Assembly (NCBI RefSeq): GCF_031191185.1
Contig: NZ_CP133464.1
Location: forward strand, 372,001 to 436,000
Direction of reading: 5' to 3'
Origin: Prevotella nigrescens
GTDB lineage: Bacteria > Bacteroidota > Bacteroidia > Bacteroidales > Bacteroidaceae
DNA length: 64,000 nt
Below, one piece after another: positions 49,053 through 58,449 of this stretch; the stretch's first letter is position 1; every line of letters starts with the position of its first letter. Made by a program: the position numbers and the translations under genes. The notes beneath the pieces were generated by a model. The model saw only the letters and a program-made list of their open reading frames with translations, made no database searches and had not been told where the DNA came from.

Positions 49053-51326
49053 TTAGAACGGCAATCCGACAGCGAAATGGAACGTAAAGTCGCGACTGAA
49101 CTTGGGATTAACGATAGGGTAGTGCCCCTTTCCCGACGAGTAGGCAGGGTCTATGGCTTTCATGCCGGCATCGAAACGCAGCACGAAGTAGTCGAAGTTG
49201 AGGCGCAGTCCTAAACCGTAGGCTACTGCAATTTGCTTGAGAAACTTGCCGAAATGGAACTGTCCGCCGGGCTGCTCGGCATATTCTCGCAGTGTCCAGA
49301 TGTTGCCTGCATCTACAAAGGCTGCCCCATCGAACTTCCAAAACAAGTGTGTTCTGTATTCGGAACTGAGGTTCAGCCTTAAATCTCCCGTCTGGTTGAT
49401 GAAGTCTATGCGCCCATCGGTACCACGAAAACTACCCGGCCCCAATTCTCTGACGCTCCAGCCGCGCACCGAGTTAGGTCCACCGGCTATGTAGCGCTTC
49501 TCGAAAGGCAGCACCTTGCTGTTTCCGTAGGGATAGGCAATGCCGAAATCGGCATGCAAGGCAAGCGAGTTGCGAGGGTCGAAACGCAGGACGCGCGTGA
49601 AAGCAAAGTCGAATTTAAGATACTGGGCGTAGGCAATGTTGAAGATTTTAGACTGTCCCTGCTCATTTTTCTTAAACTTCGACACGGCGTTAGCCAACGA
49701 AAGCAAGTTTCCTGCCGACTCTATCTTGGCCTTGATGGCTATGTCGTCGTTGCGATTATAACTTACGCTGAAGCCCGACCGCATGATGAACAGGTCTTCA
49801 TAGTTATAGCGCAGTATGGCGTTGCGGTTAGAAACATTGTCGAGATAGTCTGCCTTGAAGCGCTCGCTAATCCATGGCATGTACACATAGCTAAGGTCTG
49901 GTATCTCGAGTTCGTAGTTCAGATGGCGTCGGACATTGCTCCAGTTGTATTTCCAGGCTGCCGAAAAGACACGGCGGTGGAACTCCGGGCGATCCTGGAA
50001 GTCCCAGCCAACCGACAGTTCGGACGTTGCGTTGCTGCGACGACGGAACTCTCGCGTGGAAAAGGGAGAGAGAAAGCGTGGGAATTGCAGTCGAGCCTGC
50101 ACGCCATACTCCTCGTAGTTGTGGTTGGAATAGCCCTCCAAGCCCTTGATAGCCTCGAAAGCGGCACGCAGTTCGATGCTGAACAGCTCGCTGCCATGGA
50201 ACAGATTGCGGTTCTGATAGGTGAGAACGGCAGCTGCTCCAAGGTCGCCCGCAGTGTTGGTGCCCTCGGGCTGGAATGCAACCGTGTTGGGTTTGGTGGG
50301 CGAAAGTTTAATGTTGGTTTCCAAAAAGCGCAGGGAAGCAGGCTGATAGTCGAATATTTTGCCAATGGCAATGGAGTCGAACTGAGGCATTTCCCTGAAT
50401 TCTATGTCGGTGTAGCGTATGGCTCCCAACCTCGCAAAGTTGTTGTAAGTAGTCCGAAGGTCGGTTGCCGAGAAGTATTTGCCGGGTTCTATGAGCGTGT
50501 TGTCGGCAATGATGCTGCGCCGAAGGTGCAATCCGGTAGAGTCGCCGGGTATGATGTTCACGCTTCCAATCATGTAACGGGGGTGTAGAGTAGGCGTTGC
50601 CGTGTCCGTAGTCCTGTATTTCGTAAGATGGAGCGTAACATCTACACTGCGTGAACCCCGTATCGAGTCTGCCGTATAGTAGATATAGTCTTTGTTGAAG
50701 CGGTAATAGCCTTGGTCGTTCAGTATCTTTGTAATGCGTTTCCGCTCATTGTCCAAGGCTGCAACGGTGAATTGGTGCGGTCGGTTGGTGTTGATGCCTT
50801 GCGAAAGCGTTGGTTTCAGAATGTCGGCAATAACCGAATCTTGAATGTCGTAGGCGAAATGGTCTATCATAAACGGTTCGCCGGGCACCAACGTGTATAT
50901 TGCCTTGAGCTTTTTCCCCTTTACCTTGGTGCTGAAAACCACGCGGGCGTTCATGTATCCCATGTTGTTCATTGCCAATCGGAGGTCTTCGCACGACAGT
51001 CGAGCCTGCAACGTGTCGTAGTAAACGGGCTTTTCGCCAATGCGTTGCAGTGTTCTGTTAATCCATTTCGTGGTGTCTCGCCCAGCTAAAGAGTAAGTGC
51101 CAAGAGGTATTTTGAAGAAAGAGAACCATCGGGAGTTTTCTTTCTGCCGTACATATTGTGCCAATTGCGACGCATTGAAGTCGGCTGCATCAGAGCGAAG
51201 TTCCACTTTGTCGAGCAGATAACTGCCATCTGGCACAAACTTATCGGTGGAACACGATGCTAAAAATGTTGCTGCAATAGCAAAAAACAGAAAGATATAT
51301 GTAGGGAAAACCTTTATCCGAAACAT
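49053..51326 (-). CDS. TamA/BamA-like Omp85 outer-membrane protein
   Basis: 757 residues from ATG 51326; the reading frame is open far upstream but those codons run through the promoter. The lipoprotein-type signal FAIAATFLASCSTDKFVPDG puts a lipidation Cys near residue 24. POTRA-like domains span about 35-330. The C-terminal half is a 16-strand Omp85 barrel with RYIAGGPNSVRGWSVRELGPGSF near 630-652, which contains the VRGW signature, and a final aromatic residue. Likely role: assembly or translocation of outer-membrane proteins, similar to TamA. A lipidated Omp85 protein is unusual outside Bacteroidota. Minus-strand -7 TATCTTTG at 51348-51355. Confidence 0.88.
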   Translation of the reverse strand: MFRIKVFPTYIFLFFAIAATFLASCSTDKFVPDGSYLLDKVELRSDAADFNASQLAQYVRQKENSRWFSFFKIPLGTYSLAGRDTTKWINRTLQRIGEKPVYYDTLQARLSCEDLRLAMNNMGYMNARVVFSTKVKGKKLKAIYTLVPGEPFMIDHFAYDIQDSVIADILKPTLSQGINTNRPHQFTVAALDNERKRITKILNDQGYYRFNKDYIYYTADSIRGSRSVDVTLHLTKYRTTDTATPTLHPRYMIGSVNIIPGDSTGLHLRRSIIADNTLIEPGKYFSATDLRTTYNNFARLGAIRYTDIEFREMPQFDSIAIGKIFDYQPASLRFLETNIKLSPTKPNTVAFQPEGTNTAGDLGAAAVLTYQNRNLFHGSELFSIELRAAFEAIKGLEGYSNHNYEEYGVQARLQFPRFLSPFSTREFRRRSNATSELSVGWDFQDRPEFHRRVFSAAWKYNWSNVRRHLNYELEIPDLSYVYMPWISERFKADYLDNVSNRNAILRYNYEDLFIMRSGFSVSYNRNDDIAIKAKIESAGNLLSLANAVSKFKKNEQGQSKIFNIAYAQYLKFDFAFTRVLRFDPRNSLALHADFGIAYPYGNSKVLPFEKRYIAGGPNSVRGWSVRELGPGSFRGTDGRIDFINQTGDLRLNLSSEYRTHLFWKFDGAAFVDAGNIWTLREYAEQPGGQFHFGKFLKQIAVAYGLGLRLNFDYFVLRFDAGMKAIDPAYSSGKGHYPIVNPKFSRDFTFHFAVGLPF

Positions 51327-51347
51327 TAATACTGCTGATTTTTTGCG

Positions 51348-51406
51348 CAAAGATACTAAAAAGTTGGCAGTAAAAGCGTGCAAACAGAGAGTTTTTTGTA
51401 TTTTTG
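51348..51406. promoter_or_regulatory. divergent -7 elements, tamA-like gene and methyltransferase
   Basis: Minus strand TATCTTTG (51348-51355) 21 bases before the Omp85 ATG, and plus strand TATTTTTG (51399-51406) just before the methyltransferase. Good -33 elements are not seen. Confidence 0.5.
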
Positions 51407-51410
51407 TGGA

Positions 51411-52151
51411 GTGATATCGAAGAACAAAATAAAGCTCATCAGAGCACTCGAAACAAAGAAAGGACGTGTAAAACACGGTATGTTTGTAGCCGAAGGGCCC
51501 AAGATTGTGGGCGATTTGCTGGCTGCAGGGTTTCGTTTGGCGGAGCTTTTCGATGATGAAGACGACATAAAAAAGGTGTCGTTCTTGCAACATCCGCAAG
51601 GAAAAGTCGGTGTGTTTAGGTTGCCCGATTATGTAGAAACGGCACATGACGAACGCGAAACGGCTGTTGATGAAAAGTGTATGCCCATGCTTGGCGAACA
51701 CGAACTGGCACTTGCGCTGGACGGAGTGCAGGACCCAGGCAATTTAGGAACCATCATTCGGGTGGCAGACTGGTTCGGAATAAAGCGCATTTTCTGTTCG
51801 ATGGATACGGCAGACTGCTGGAATCCAAAGGTAGTGCAAGCCACAATGGGCAGCATTGCAAGGGTTCAGATATGTTACTTGAACTTGGGAAAGTTCGTAA
51901 AATCACTTCCAACAGACTATCCTGTCTATGGAACACTGCTCGATGGAGACGACATCTACACAGAGAAACTGACCCATCACGGCATTATAGTGATGGGAAA
52001 CGAAGGCAACGGCATCTCGGCTGTCATTCGGAAGCATGTAAACAGGAAGCTGCTGATACCCAACTTCTCTATCGGAACAACACGGGCAGAATCGCTTAAC
52101 GTGGCAGTTGCAACTGCCATAGTGTGCTCGGAGTTCAGGCGAAGAGGGTAG
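51411..52151 (+). CDS. TrmH/SpoU-family RNA 2'-O-methyltransferase
   Basis: 246 residues if it begins at the GTG at 51411 (ISKNKIKLIRALETKKGR, the usual family start); an upstream GTG at 51378 is in frame but precedes the -7 element. The N-terminal substrate-binding domain holds FVAEGPKIVGDLL near 26-38. The SPOUT domain has LALDGVQDPGNLGTIIRVADWFG near 104-126, a central VMGNEGNGIS near 197-206, and NFSIGTTRAESLNVAVATAIVCSEF at the end (motif 3). It methylates ribose 2'-OH in rRNA or tRNA; the site is unknown. The -7 element lies only 5 bases before the GTG, so the message may have almost no leader. The helicase follows after 42 bases. Confidence 0.88.
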   Translation: MISKNKIKLIRALETKKGRVKHGMFVAEGPKIVGDLLAAGFRLAELFDDEDDIKKVSFLQHPQGKVGVFRLPDYVETAHDERETAVDEKCMPMLGEHELALALDGVQDPGNLGTIIRVADWFGIKRIFCSMDTADCWNPKVVQATMGSIARVQICYLNLGKFVKSLPTDYPVYGTLLDGDDIYTEKLTHHGIIVMGNEGNGISAVIRKHVNRKLLIPNFSIGTTRAESLNVAVATAIVCSEFRRRG

Positions 52152-52193
52152 GCGAGTGGCTCTTGCTTTGTCTGCATAACCCATAAACAAGCT

Positions 52194-54893
52194 ATGAAGA
52201 AAAAGGAAACATACACATTGCTCGACGAAAGTCAGCAAAAGGTGGTAGACGCACAGCACGGCTATCACCTTGTGTTGGCATCGCCGGGCTGTGGAAAGAC
52301 ACATATCCTGGCTGAACGCATACGGCATGCACGACAACAAGGCATGGACTACGACGACATGCTGTGCCTGACGTTTACCAACAGGGCTGCGCGCGAAATG
52401 CAAAACCGCGTTCGTGCGGTGATGAAAGACGACGATACAAGCAGTCTGCAAATAGGAAACGTGCACCATTTCTGTTCCAAATTCTTGTTCGAAGAGGGCA
52501 AAGTGCCTGCCAATACTTCAATCATAGACGATGAAGAAGCCATCAGCATCATTGCCGAATACAGGCAAGAGAGTGAAGAAGCTGTAATGAACAACTACAA
52601 ACGGCTGCAGGAATACAAGCAAATGATATTGTTTTCGCACCTTATGTTCCAGATGAAGCACCACCATGAGTGGAAATATTACCTCCACCCCGAGTGCCTT
52701 ACTGCTACCGACAGAGAAGCCATGAAGCATATTTGCCGCACTCAGGATAAGCCCTACAACGAACAAACGGTGCTGGAAATATACGACAACGCAATGCTAT
52801 ATATCGATGAGGCTGAATCGCCATACATTAACCGACAGCTCGCCGAAGCCATTCGGGCACTCATAATAAAGATGAATTTTGCCAAACTCTTTGCCGATTA
52901 CAAAGAGGAACACGGCATGTTAGACTTCGAGGACTTGCTGCTCTACGCCTATAACATATACAGCACCGACCCCACATGCCGTAAGTACAAATGGATTCAG
53001 GTAGACGAAGTGCAAGATTTAAACGCCATGCAGCTTGCCATCATAGACCTGCTGGTGGACGACAACGACCCTACGGTGATGTATCTCGGCGACGAACAGC
53101 AAGCCATCTTCTCATTCATGGGGGCAAAAATAGAAATGCTGAGCTTGCTGAAGACACGCTGCAAAGGCAACATTCACCATCTGTTGCAGAACCATCGCTC
53201 GCCAAAATACCTCTTAAACGTGTTCAACGACTATGCCGAACACGAACTGCACATAGACAGAGACCTGCTGCCTATTACCGACAACGATGCTGAAGCCGGA
53301 CAAAACGACCTTGTGGTATTGGCAACAGATACGGTTGAAGACGAGACCGATGCTGTTGCGATGACAGCAAAACGCCTGCTCGAGCAAGACAAGACCACCA
53401 CGACAGCCATCATTGTAAATGCGAATGCCGACGCCGACAAGGTGAGCACTGCCCTGAACCTCCACAACGTAGACCATTTGAAGATTTCGGGGCGCGACCT
53501 TTTCGACACTTCTGCCATGAAAACGCTTATTGCGCACCTGTCAGTATTACACAACGAGCAGAACGTTCTGGCGTGGTCGCTCCTGATGAAAGGGCTGAAG
53601 GTGTTCGATTCGAAAGCGCTTGCACGCCGTTTTGTGCACAAACTCCGACAACTTTCGCTCTCTCCAACCGACTTCCTGCTGTATTCGGACAGCAACTACA
53701 CTGCCGACTTCCTGCAAAACTATACTGATGGCGACATCGTTGTGTTCGATACGGAGACAACGGGGCTTGATGTGTACAGCGACGACATTATAGAGATAGC
53801 AGCAATTCGGCTGCACAACGGAGCGATAGTGGGCGAACCGCTCGACCTTTATATTCGTACCGACAAGCCCATTTTGCCGAAACTTGGCGAGAAAGACAAC
53901 CCGATGTATGCCATTTACCACGAAAAAATGTACCGGAACCAACTGCTTTCGCCTGCCGAAGCCTTGCAACGGTTCTGGCAATATGTGGGCGATGCTGCCC
54001 TGTTGGCACACAATGCCAGCTACGACAGCAACATCTTAGACTACAACATGCGTCGCTATACACCGGCAGATAGTTGGAAAAGTCATACAAATACGTGCTT
54101 CGACTCGCTCAAGCTCATACGTCTGCTTGCGCCTGGACTGTCATCTTACAAGTTAGAGGCACTGTTGGAACACTTCCATCTTGCAGGAACCAACTCGCAT
54201 CAGGCTATCGACGACGTGGCAGCAACCCTATCGCTGGTACGTCTCTGTGCTGATGAGGCAGCAAAGCAAAAGCCCCTGCAGGCAGCCTTTATGCACCATA
54301 AACGAGTTGTTCCCTACATTCAGCGTTTCCGTGCAGCATACGCACCGCTCTTCAGAAATACGCTTTCGCACTGCTACGAAATAGAAATGGGTGGCGAAAA
54401 GGCGCTTGTAACCGAGATAAAGAATGTGTACAACGGACTGGTGGCACAAGGACTGATAGCCAAGATAGAACGTCTGCCTTACTTCCTGCGCTACTTGGAA
54501 TTCGATTTATTGACAGACAGGGACACGCCCAATGTACTTATCGAACAACTGAACCGTTACATTATAGAAATCAATACGATGAAAGAAAGCGACTTTTGCA
54601 ACAGTAGAAGCATTGAAGAACGGGTCTACGTTACCACCATACACAAGGCAAAGGGCTTGGAATTCGACAATGTCATCGTCTACGATGCCGCTTCCGAACG
54701 CTATCCGAACAAGCGTAACACCACCGAAAGGCAAAATCAGGAAGACGCCCGCAAGTTCTATGTAGCCATGTCGCGTGCCAAGCACCGCCTCATCGTGGCA
54801 TATTCGCTCACTGCCCGCGACTGGCACGGTGTGTCGTATAGTCGCGAGCTCACTCCATTTATGAACAGCATTGTCCACCATTTCAACGGATAG
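52194..54893 (+). CDS. UvrD-like helicase with embedded DEDDh exonuclease domain
   Basis: 899 residues. The superfamily 1 helicase core starts with SQQKVVDAQ and Walker A ASPGCGKTH (about 29-37), then FTNRAAREMQNRV (Ia), WIQVDEVQDLNAMQ (motif II, near 268), GDEQQAIFSFMGA (motif III, near 302), and LLQNHRSPKYL (IV). Residues about 511-685 are a DnaQ-type 3'-5' exonuclease: VVFDTETTGLD (Exo I), LLAHNASYDSNILDYNM (Exo II), NSHQAIDDVAATL (Exo III, H..D). The helicase resumes with VTTIHKAKGLEFDNVIVYDAASERYP (near 810) and FYVAMSRAKHRL. An ATP-driven unwinding enzyme with built-in degradation would suit DNA repair or end processing. A broken copy of its 3' end is at 37.5 kb. Confidence 0.93.
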   Translation: MKKKETYTLLDESQQKVVDAQHGYHLVLASPGCGKTHILAERIRHARQQGMDYDDMLCLTFTNRAAREMQNRVRAVMKDDDTSSLQIGNVHHFCSKFLFEEGKVPANTSIIDDEEAISIIAEYRQESEEAVMNNYKRLQEYKQMILFSHLMFQMKHHHEWKYYLHPECLTATDREAMKHICRTQDKPYNEQTVLEIYDNAMLYIDEAESPYINRQLAEAIRALIIKMNFAKLFADYKEEHGMLDFEDLLLYAYNIYSTDPTCRKYKWIQVDEVQDLNAMQLAIIDLLVDDNDPTVMYLGDEQQAIFSFMGAKIEMLSLLKTRCKGNIHHLLQNHRSPKYLLNVFNDYAEHELHIDRDLLPITDNDAEAGQNDLVVLATDTVEDETDAVAMTAKRLLEQDKTTTTAIIVNANADADKVSTALNLHNVDHLKISGRDLFDTSAMKTLIAHLSVLHNEQNVLAWSLLMKGLKVFDSKALARRFVHKLRQLSLSPTDFLLYSDSNYTADFLQNYTDGDIVVFDTETTGLDVYSDDIIEIAAIRLHNGAIVGEPLDLYIRTDKPILPKLGEKDNPMYAIYHEKMYRNQLLSPAEALQRFWQYVGDAALLAHNASYDSNILDYNMRRYTPADSWKSHTNTCFDSLKLIRLLAPGLSSYKLEALLEHFHLAGTNSHQAIDDVAATLSLVRLCADEAAKQKPLQAAFMHHKRVVPYIQRFRAAYAPLFRNTLSHCYEIEMGGEKALVTEIKNVYNGLVAQGLIAKIERLPYFLRYLEFDLLTDRDTPNVLIEQLNRYIIEINTMKESDFCNSRSIEERVYVTTIHKAKGLEFDNVIVYDAASERYPNKRNTTERQNQEDARKFYVAMSRAKHRLIVAYSLTARDWHGVSYSRELTPFMNSIVHHFNG

Positions 54894-54950
54894 ACAGTGC
54901 CATATCGTGGCTTGGCAGGGCAATTACTATATTAATAAAAAACAACATTT

Positions 54951-55361
54951 ATGATGATTGGTAACCATACAGCGTTAAGTGTGTACGTTCCACTGCTTAT
55001 GGCAGTGGTATTGGGTGCAATGACCTATTTTCATTGGCACCATAGACTGAAGTATTTATATTTGGCAGCCCTGTTGCTCTTGTTGGTTTACGCCATTACG
55101 TCTGCCATATATGTCAGTCATTCGGCAGGCTATAATTTGTCTGCGTCTTTAATAAAAGGTGCTCCGCTTTTGTGGCGTTTCGTCTGCCTTGGCGGAATCG
55201 TTCTATTCTTTGTATCTGTTGGCTGCTTTGTATATGAAAATGGAAGTTTCAAACTGTTCTTTAAAATCGTCTCGTGCATCGGAATAGGCTTTTTTATGCT
55301 GTGCGGCTTCTATTCGTTCTTTTTCATCATGGCAGGTCTTGCATCGCTGAAAAGTGGATAA
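54951..55361 (+). CDS. four-helix membrane protein of unknown function
   Basis: 136 residues with four hydrophobic segments: about 8-26, 33-53, 70-93 and 101-130. Short loops contain HWHHRLK and ENGSFK. No motif or family is recognised. ATG 54951 is used; the second codon is also ATG. It lies 57 bases after the helicase on the same strand and may be its operon partner, though nothing links the functions. Confidence 0.72.
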   Translation: MMIGNHTALSVYVPLLMAVVLGAMTYFHWHHRLKYLYLAALLLLLVYAITSAIYVSHSAGYNLSASLIKGAPLLWRFVCLGGIVLFFVSVGCFVYENGSFKLFFKIVSCIGIGFFMLCGFYSFFFIMAGLASLKSG

Positions 55362-55514
55362 GACACCATTCAACATGCATACTGTAAGACTGCGAAACAC
55401 ATTCTGTAAAGACTGACAAAGCACCTAAATTTTCTCATATCTCTTTAGTCTATCAGCACAAATTTTCGTAAGTATGCCGAATTATAGGCGTTTTTCCGTA
55501 ACTTTGCAGCCACT

Positions 55515-56306
55515 ATGAGCAAAGGAAAGTTACAGAAGTTTGCAGCGTTGGAGACGTTTAAAAATGTCTTTCAGTATCCGTATGGCGTAATAAGCGAAAT
55601 TCCTTTCGACATGAAAGGATATTGGAACGAACAGTATTTCCATAACAACCACCCGATAGTTTTAGAGTTGGGGTGTGGAAAAGGTGAATATACCGTGGGC
55701 TTGGCGCGTCGTTATCCACACATAAACTTCGTTGGCGTAGACATAAAAGGAGCGAGAATTTACACAGGCGCAAAGCAAGCATTAGACGAGAATTTGCCCA
55801 ATGTGGCTTTCCTTCGCACGAATATAGAGATTATAGACCGCTTCTTTGATGCCGGCGAAGTTCGGGAAATCTGGCTGACTTTCTCCGACCCGCAGATGAA
55901 GAATCCACGCAAGCGCCTTTCGTCTACCTTTTTCTTAAACCGCTATCGCAACTTTATGGAAGACGGTGGAGTGGTGCACCTGAAGACCGATTCCAATTTC
56001 CTCTTCACCTATACCACCTGTCTCGTCCGCGAAAACCACCTGCCCTTGCTCTTCCGCACCGACGACTTGTATGGCACCGGGACCAATGGCACGCAACCTG
56101 CAGATATCGATTCGGAAACAAGGGAAATACTCGGAATACATACTTACTACGAAAACCAATGGTTGGAGCGTGGACTGAACATAAAGTACATGAAGTTCCG
56201 ACTGCCGCACGCAGGCAACCTTGTTGAACCGGACGTGGAGATAGAACTCGACGACTACCGTTCGTTTAAGCGCACCAAAAGGAGCGAAAAGGAGACAGCA
56301 AGATAG
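55515..56306 (+). CDS. trmB: tRNA (guanine-N7-)-methyltransferase
   Basis: 263 residues. TrmB makes m7G46 in the variable loop of many tRNAs. The SAM-binding motif [19 protein letters not shown] is near 51-68, [20 protein letters not shown] near 72-91, and the catalytic/tRNA-binding [15 protein letters not shown] near 119-133 (Pro-Gln variant of the common DPWPK motif). [11 protein letters not shown] follows. The C-terminal 50 residues are basic and extended relative to the E. coli enzyme. A -7 element TAACTTTG (55499-55506) lies 8 bases before the ATG, so the leader is very short. Confidence 0.93.
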   Translation: MSKGKLQKFAALETFKNVFQYPYGVISEIPFDMKGYWNEQYFHNNHPIVLELGCGKGEYTVGLARRYPHINFVGVDIKGARIYTGAKQALDENLPNVAFLRTNIEIIDRFFDAGEVREIWLTFSDPQMKNPRKRLSSTFFLNRYRNFMEDGGVVHLKTDSNFLFTYTTCLVRENHLPLLFRTDDLYGTGTNGTQPADIDSETREILGIHTYYENQWLERGLNIKYMKFRLPHAGNLVEPDVEIELDDYRSFKRTKRSEKETAR

Positions 56307-56372
56307 AATTTTATTATTAAGAGAGTGCCATTGCAAAATATGTATCAAAATAATCAGCAACAATGCAGCTTT

Positions 56373-56576
56373 TTATATATTCTTCCAAATACGCGGGTTG
56401 CATAATAGAGTGCCACCAATTCCTTTAAACTTTTCAATGAAAGCTGTAATCTTCTTGAATACATTTTTAGTCCTGTGGGTATCGCCATCAAGGCGAGCTT
56501 TGCCAGCCTCAACAAACTCCTTTGTTCCATTTGTAGTAAGATAAGTTCGACGTTGAATAATATGCTTTGTTTTCAT
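56373..56576 (-). CDS. small basic hypothetical protein
   Basis: 67 residues, predicted pI basic: MKTKHIIQRRTYLTTNGTKEF, then an Ala/Arg-containing helix and KKITAFIEKFKGIGG. No signal peptide and no family I recognise. It lies on the strand opposite trmB and glyA, in an otherwise empty 458-base gap. AAGGAA occurs 15-20 bases upstream. No clear promoter or terminator is seen. It could be a real small gene or a chance reading frame. Confidence 0.4.
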   Translation of the reverse strand: MKTKHIIQRRTYLTTNGTKEFVEAGKARLDGDTHRTKNVFKKITAFIEKFKGIGGTLLCNPRIWKNI

Positions 56577-56646
56577 AATAAAAACTATTAAAGGAAGGCT
56601 CTGATAATTCTAATAAATGGTCGCTTTAAAATATTTGCACGAAATA

Positions 56647-56678
56647 TTTGCCATGTTATTAGAAAATTCCTATATTTG
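56647..56678 (+). promoter_or_regulatory. promoter of glyA
   Basis: TTTG (56647-56650), 20 bases, TATATTTG (56671-56678). The leader to the ATG is about 80 bases. Confidence 0.83.
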
Positions 56679-56764
56679 CAACTAATTATAACAACCTTGC
56701 TTTTGGCGACATCTTACTAAAAACCGTGGACTGTCGGCGGAGGCATTTTTAATACTTAAACAAC

Positions 56765-58045
56765 ATGAGAAAAGATCTTGAGATTTTCGATCTCATCGAG
56801 CAAGAGCACCAGCGCCAGTTAAAAGGCATGGAGCTGATTGCTTCGGAAAACTTCGTCAGCGACGAAGTTATGCAGGCAATGGGGTCTTACCTTACCAACA
56901 AGTACGCTGAAGGCTATCCCGGCAAGCGTTATTATGGTGGCTGTCAGGTAGTAGACGTAGTAGAGAACCTATGTATCGAGCGTGTAAAGAAGATATTTGG
57001 TGCATGCTGGGCTAACGTGCAACCACACTCTGGCGCACAGGCTAACCAAGCTGTTCTTGCTGCTGTTCTCCAACCGGGCGATACCTTTATGGGACTCGAC
57101 CTTAACCATGGCGGGCACCTTTCACACGGTAGCCCAGTAAACAACTCTGGTATTCTCTACCACCCAATTGGCTATCAGCTCGACAAAGAGACGGGACGCG
57201 TAGACTACGACCACATGGAGAAACTCGCACGCGAGCACAAACCAAAGCTCATTATTGCAGGTGCATCAGCCTACAGCCGCGAGTGGGACTACGCACGCTT
57301 CCGCAAGGTTGCTGACGAAATTGGGGCTATCTTCATGGTAGACATGGCTCATCCGGCAGGTTTGATAGCCGCAGGTCTGCTCGAGAACCCTGTCAAGTAC
57401 GCTCACATCGTAACAACAACTACACACAAGACCCTCCGTGGTCCTCGTGGCGGTGTGATTATGATGGGCGAAGACTTCGACAACCCATGGGGAAAGAAGA
57501 CACCGAAGGGTGTCATCAAGAAGATGTCTCAACTTCTCGACTCTGCTGTGTTCCCTGGAAACCAAGGCGGTCCGTTAGAGCACGTTATTGCTGCCAAGGC
57601 TGTTGCCTTCGGCGAAATTCTACTACCAAGCTGGAAACAGTACGCTACACAAGTAAAAGAAAACGCTGCTGTACTTGCCGACGAACTCGTAAAGCGTGGT
57701 TACGGCATCGTTTCCGGTGGTACCGACAACCATTCAATGTTGCTTGACCTCCGCACGAAGTTCCCTGAACTCACCGGTAAGGTTGCAGAGAATGCTCTTG
57801 TTGCAGCTGACATTACAGTGAACAAGAACATGGTACCATTCGATACACGCTCTGCATTCCAGACGTCAGGTATCCGTCTTGGTACCGCTGCCATGACTAC
57901 TCGTGGAGCCAAAACCGACCTTATGGTGCTCGTTGCCGAGCTTATCGACAAGGTTCTTTCTGCACCGGAAGACGAAAAAGTCATTGCAGAAGTTCGCGAG
58001 AAAGTAAACGCAACAATGAAAGATTATCCATTGTTCGCATACTAA
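56765..58045 (+). CDS. glyA: serine hydroxymethyltransferase
   Basis: 426 residues, a normal bacterial length. The PLP enzyme interconverts serine and glycine while charging tetrahydrofolate. [10 protein letters not shown] near 21, [16 protein letters not shown] near 46-61, [13 protein letters not shown] near 87, [13 protein letters not shown] near 194 and the PLP-lysine segment [14 protein letters not shown] near 219-232 are all intact. [22 protein letters not shown] follows. The codons favour C-ending forms, as expected for a highly expressed gene. It has a consensus promoter and a terminator 35 bases after the stop; single-gene unit. Confidence 0.97.
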   Translation: MRKDLEIFDLIEQEHQRQLKGMELIASENFVSDEVMQAMGSYLTNKYAEGYPGKRYYGGCQVVDVVENLCIERVKKIFGACWANVQPHSGAQANQAVLAAVLQPGDTFMGLDLNHGGHLSHGSPVNNSGILYHPIGYQLDKETGRVDYDHMEKLAREHKPKLIIAGASAYSREWDYARFRKVADEIGAIFMVDMAHPAGLIAAGLLENPVKYAHIVTTTTHKTLRGPRGGVIMMGEDFDNPWGKKTPKGVIKKMSQLLDSAVFPGNQGGPLEHVIAAKAVAFGEILLPSWKQYATQVKENAAVLADELVKRGYGIVSGGTDNHSMLLDLRTKFPELTGKVAENALVAADITVNKNMVPFDTRSAFQTSGIRLGTAAMTTRGAKTDLMVLVAELIDKVLSAPEDEKVIAEVREKVNATMKDYPLFAY

Positions 58046-58079
58046 TCAAGAACAAAACAAAATTTCTCATAGCTAAAAA

Positions 58080-58121
58080 GACTCCCTCCGCAGTATTACC
58101 GCAGGGGGAGTTCTTGCTTTA
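58080..58121 (+). terminator. terminator after glyA
   Basis: GACTCCCTCCGC pairs with GCAGGGGGAGTTC (one mismatch, one G-U) around a 9-base loop, followed by TTGCTTTATTT. Confidence 0.78.
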
Positions 58122-58449
58122 TTTATTAACACACCGATTTTGCATTTTCTCACATCCCTCATATCATTATCATTAGGATTTGTCTGAATATGAGGAACCA
58201 TAAAGCAGTGGTGTATTCTCCCCATAGTATAGGCATGCTTCTGTATGTTTCCAACACCCTAACCAATTAATTTTGTTTGTATATGATTTGTATATGAGGT
58301 TACGCTCAAACGCACCCTCGTCTTGTGGAGTGTTTGCAGACATATATAATAATAAGGTGGTAGCTGCATTGCAGATTGTTTGCAACTGTTTTTACAACCA
58401 TCACGCTACGAGGGCTTTATGGAACATGAATCATGCTGGATGCAGTTTA
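58122..58449. other. intergenic region, no gene supported
   Basis: Short open stretches on both strands lack start signals and family resemblance. No strong hairpin or 22-bp array is visible. Confidence 0.4.

Noticed and set aside
49554-50588. Long plus-strand frame opposite the Omp85 gene
   Set aside because: It mirrors a real coding sequence with intact barrel signature and lacks any protein family features.
58173-58385. 70-codon minus-strand frame after glyA
   Set aside because: Composition is unlike the neighbouring genes, no start signal, and no recognisable motif.
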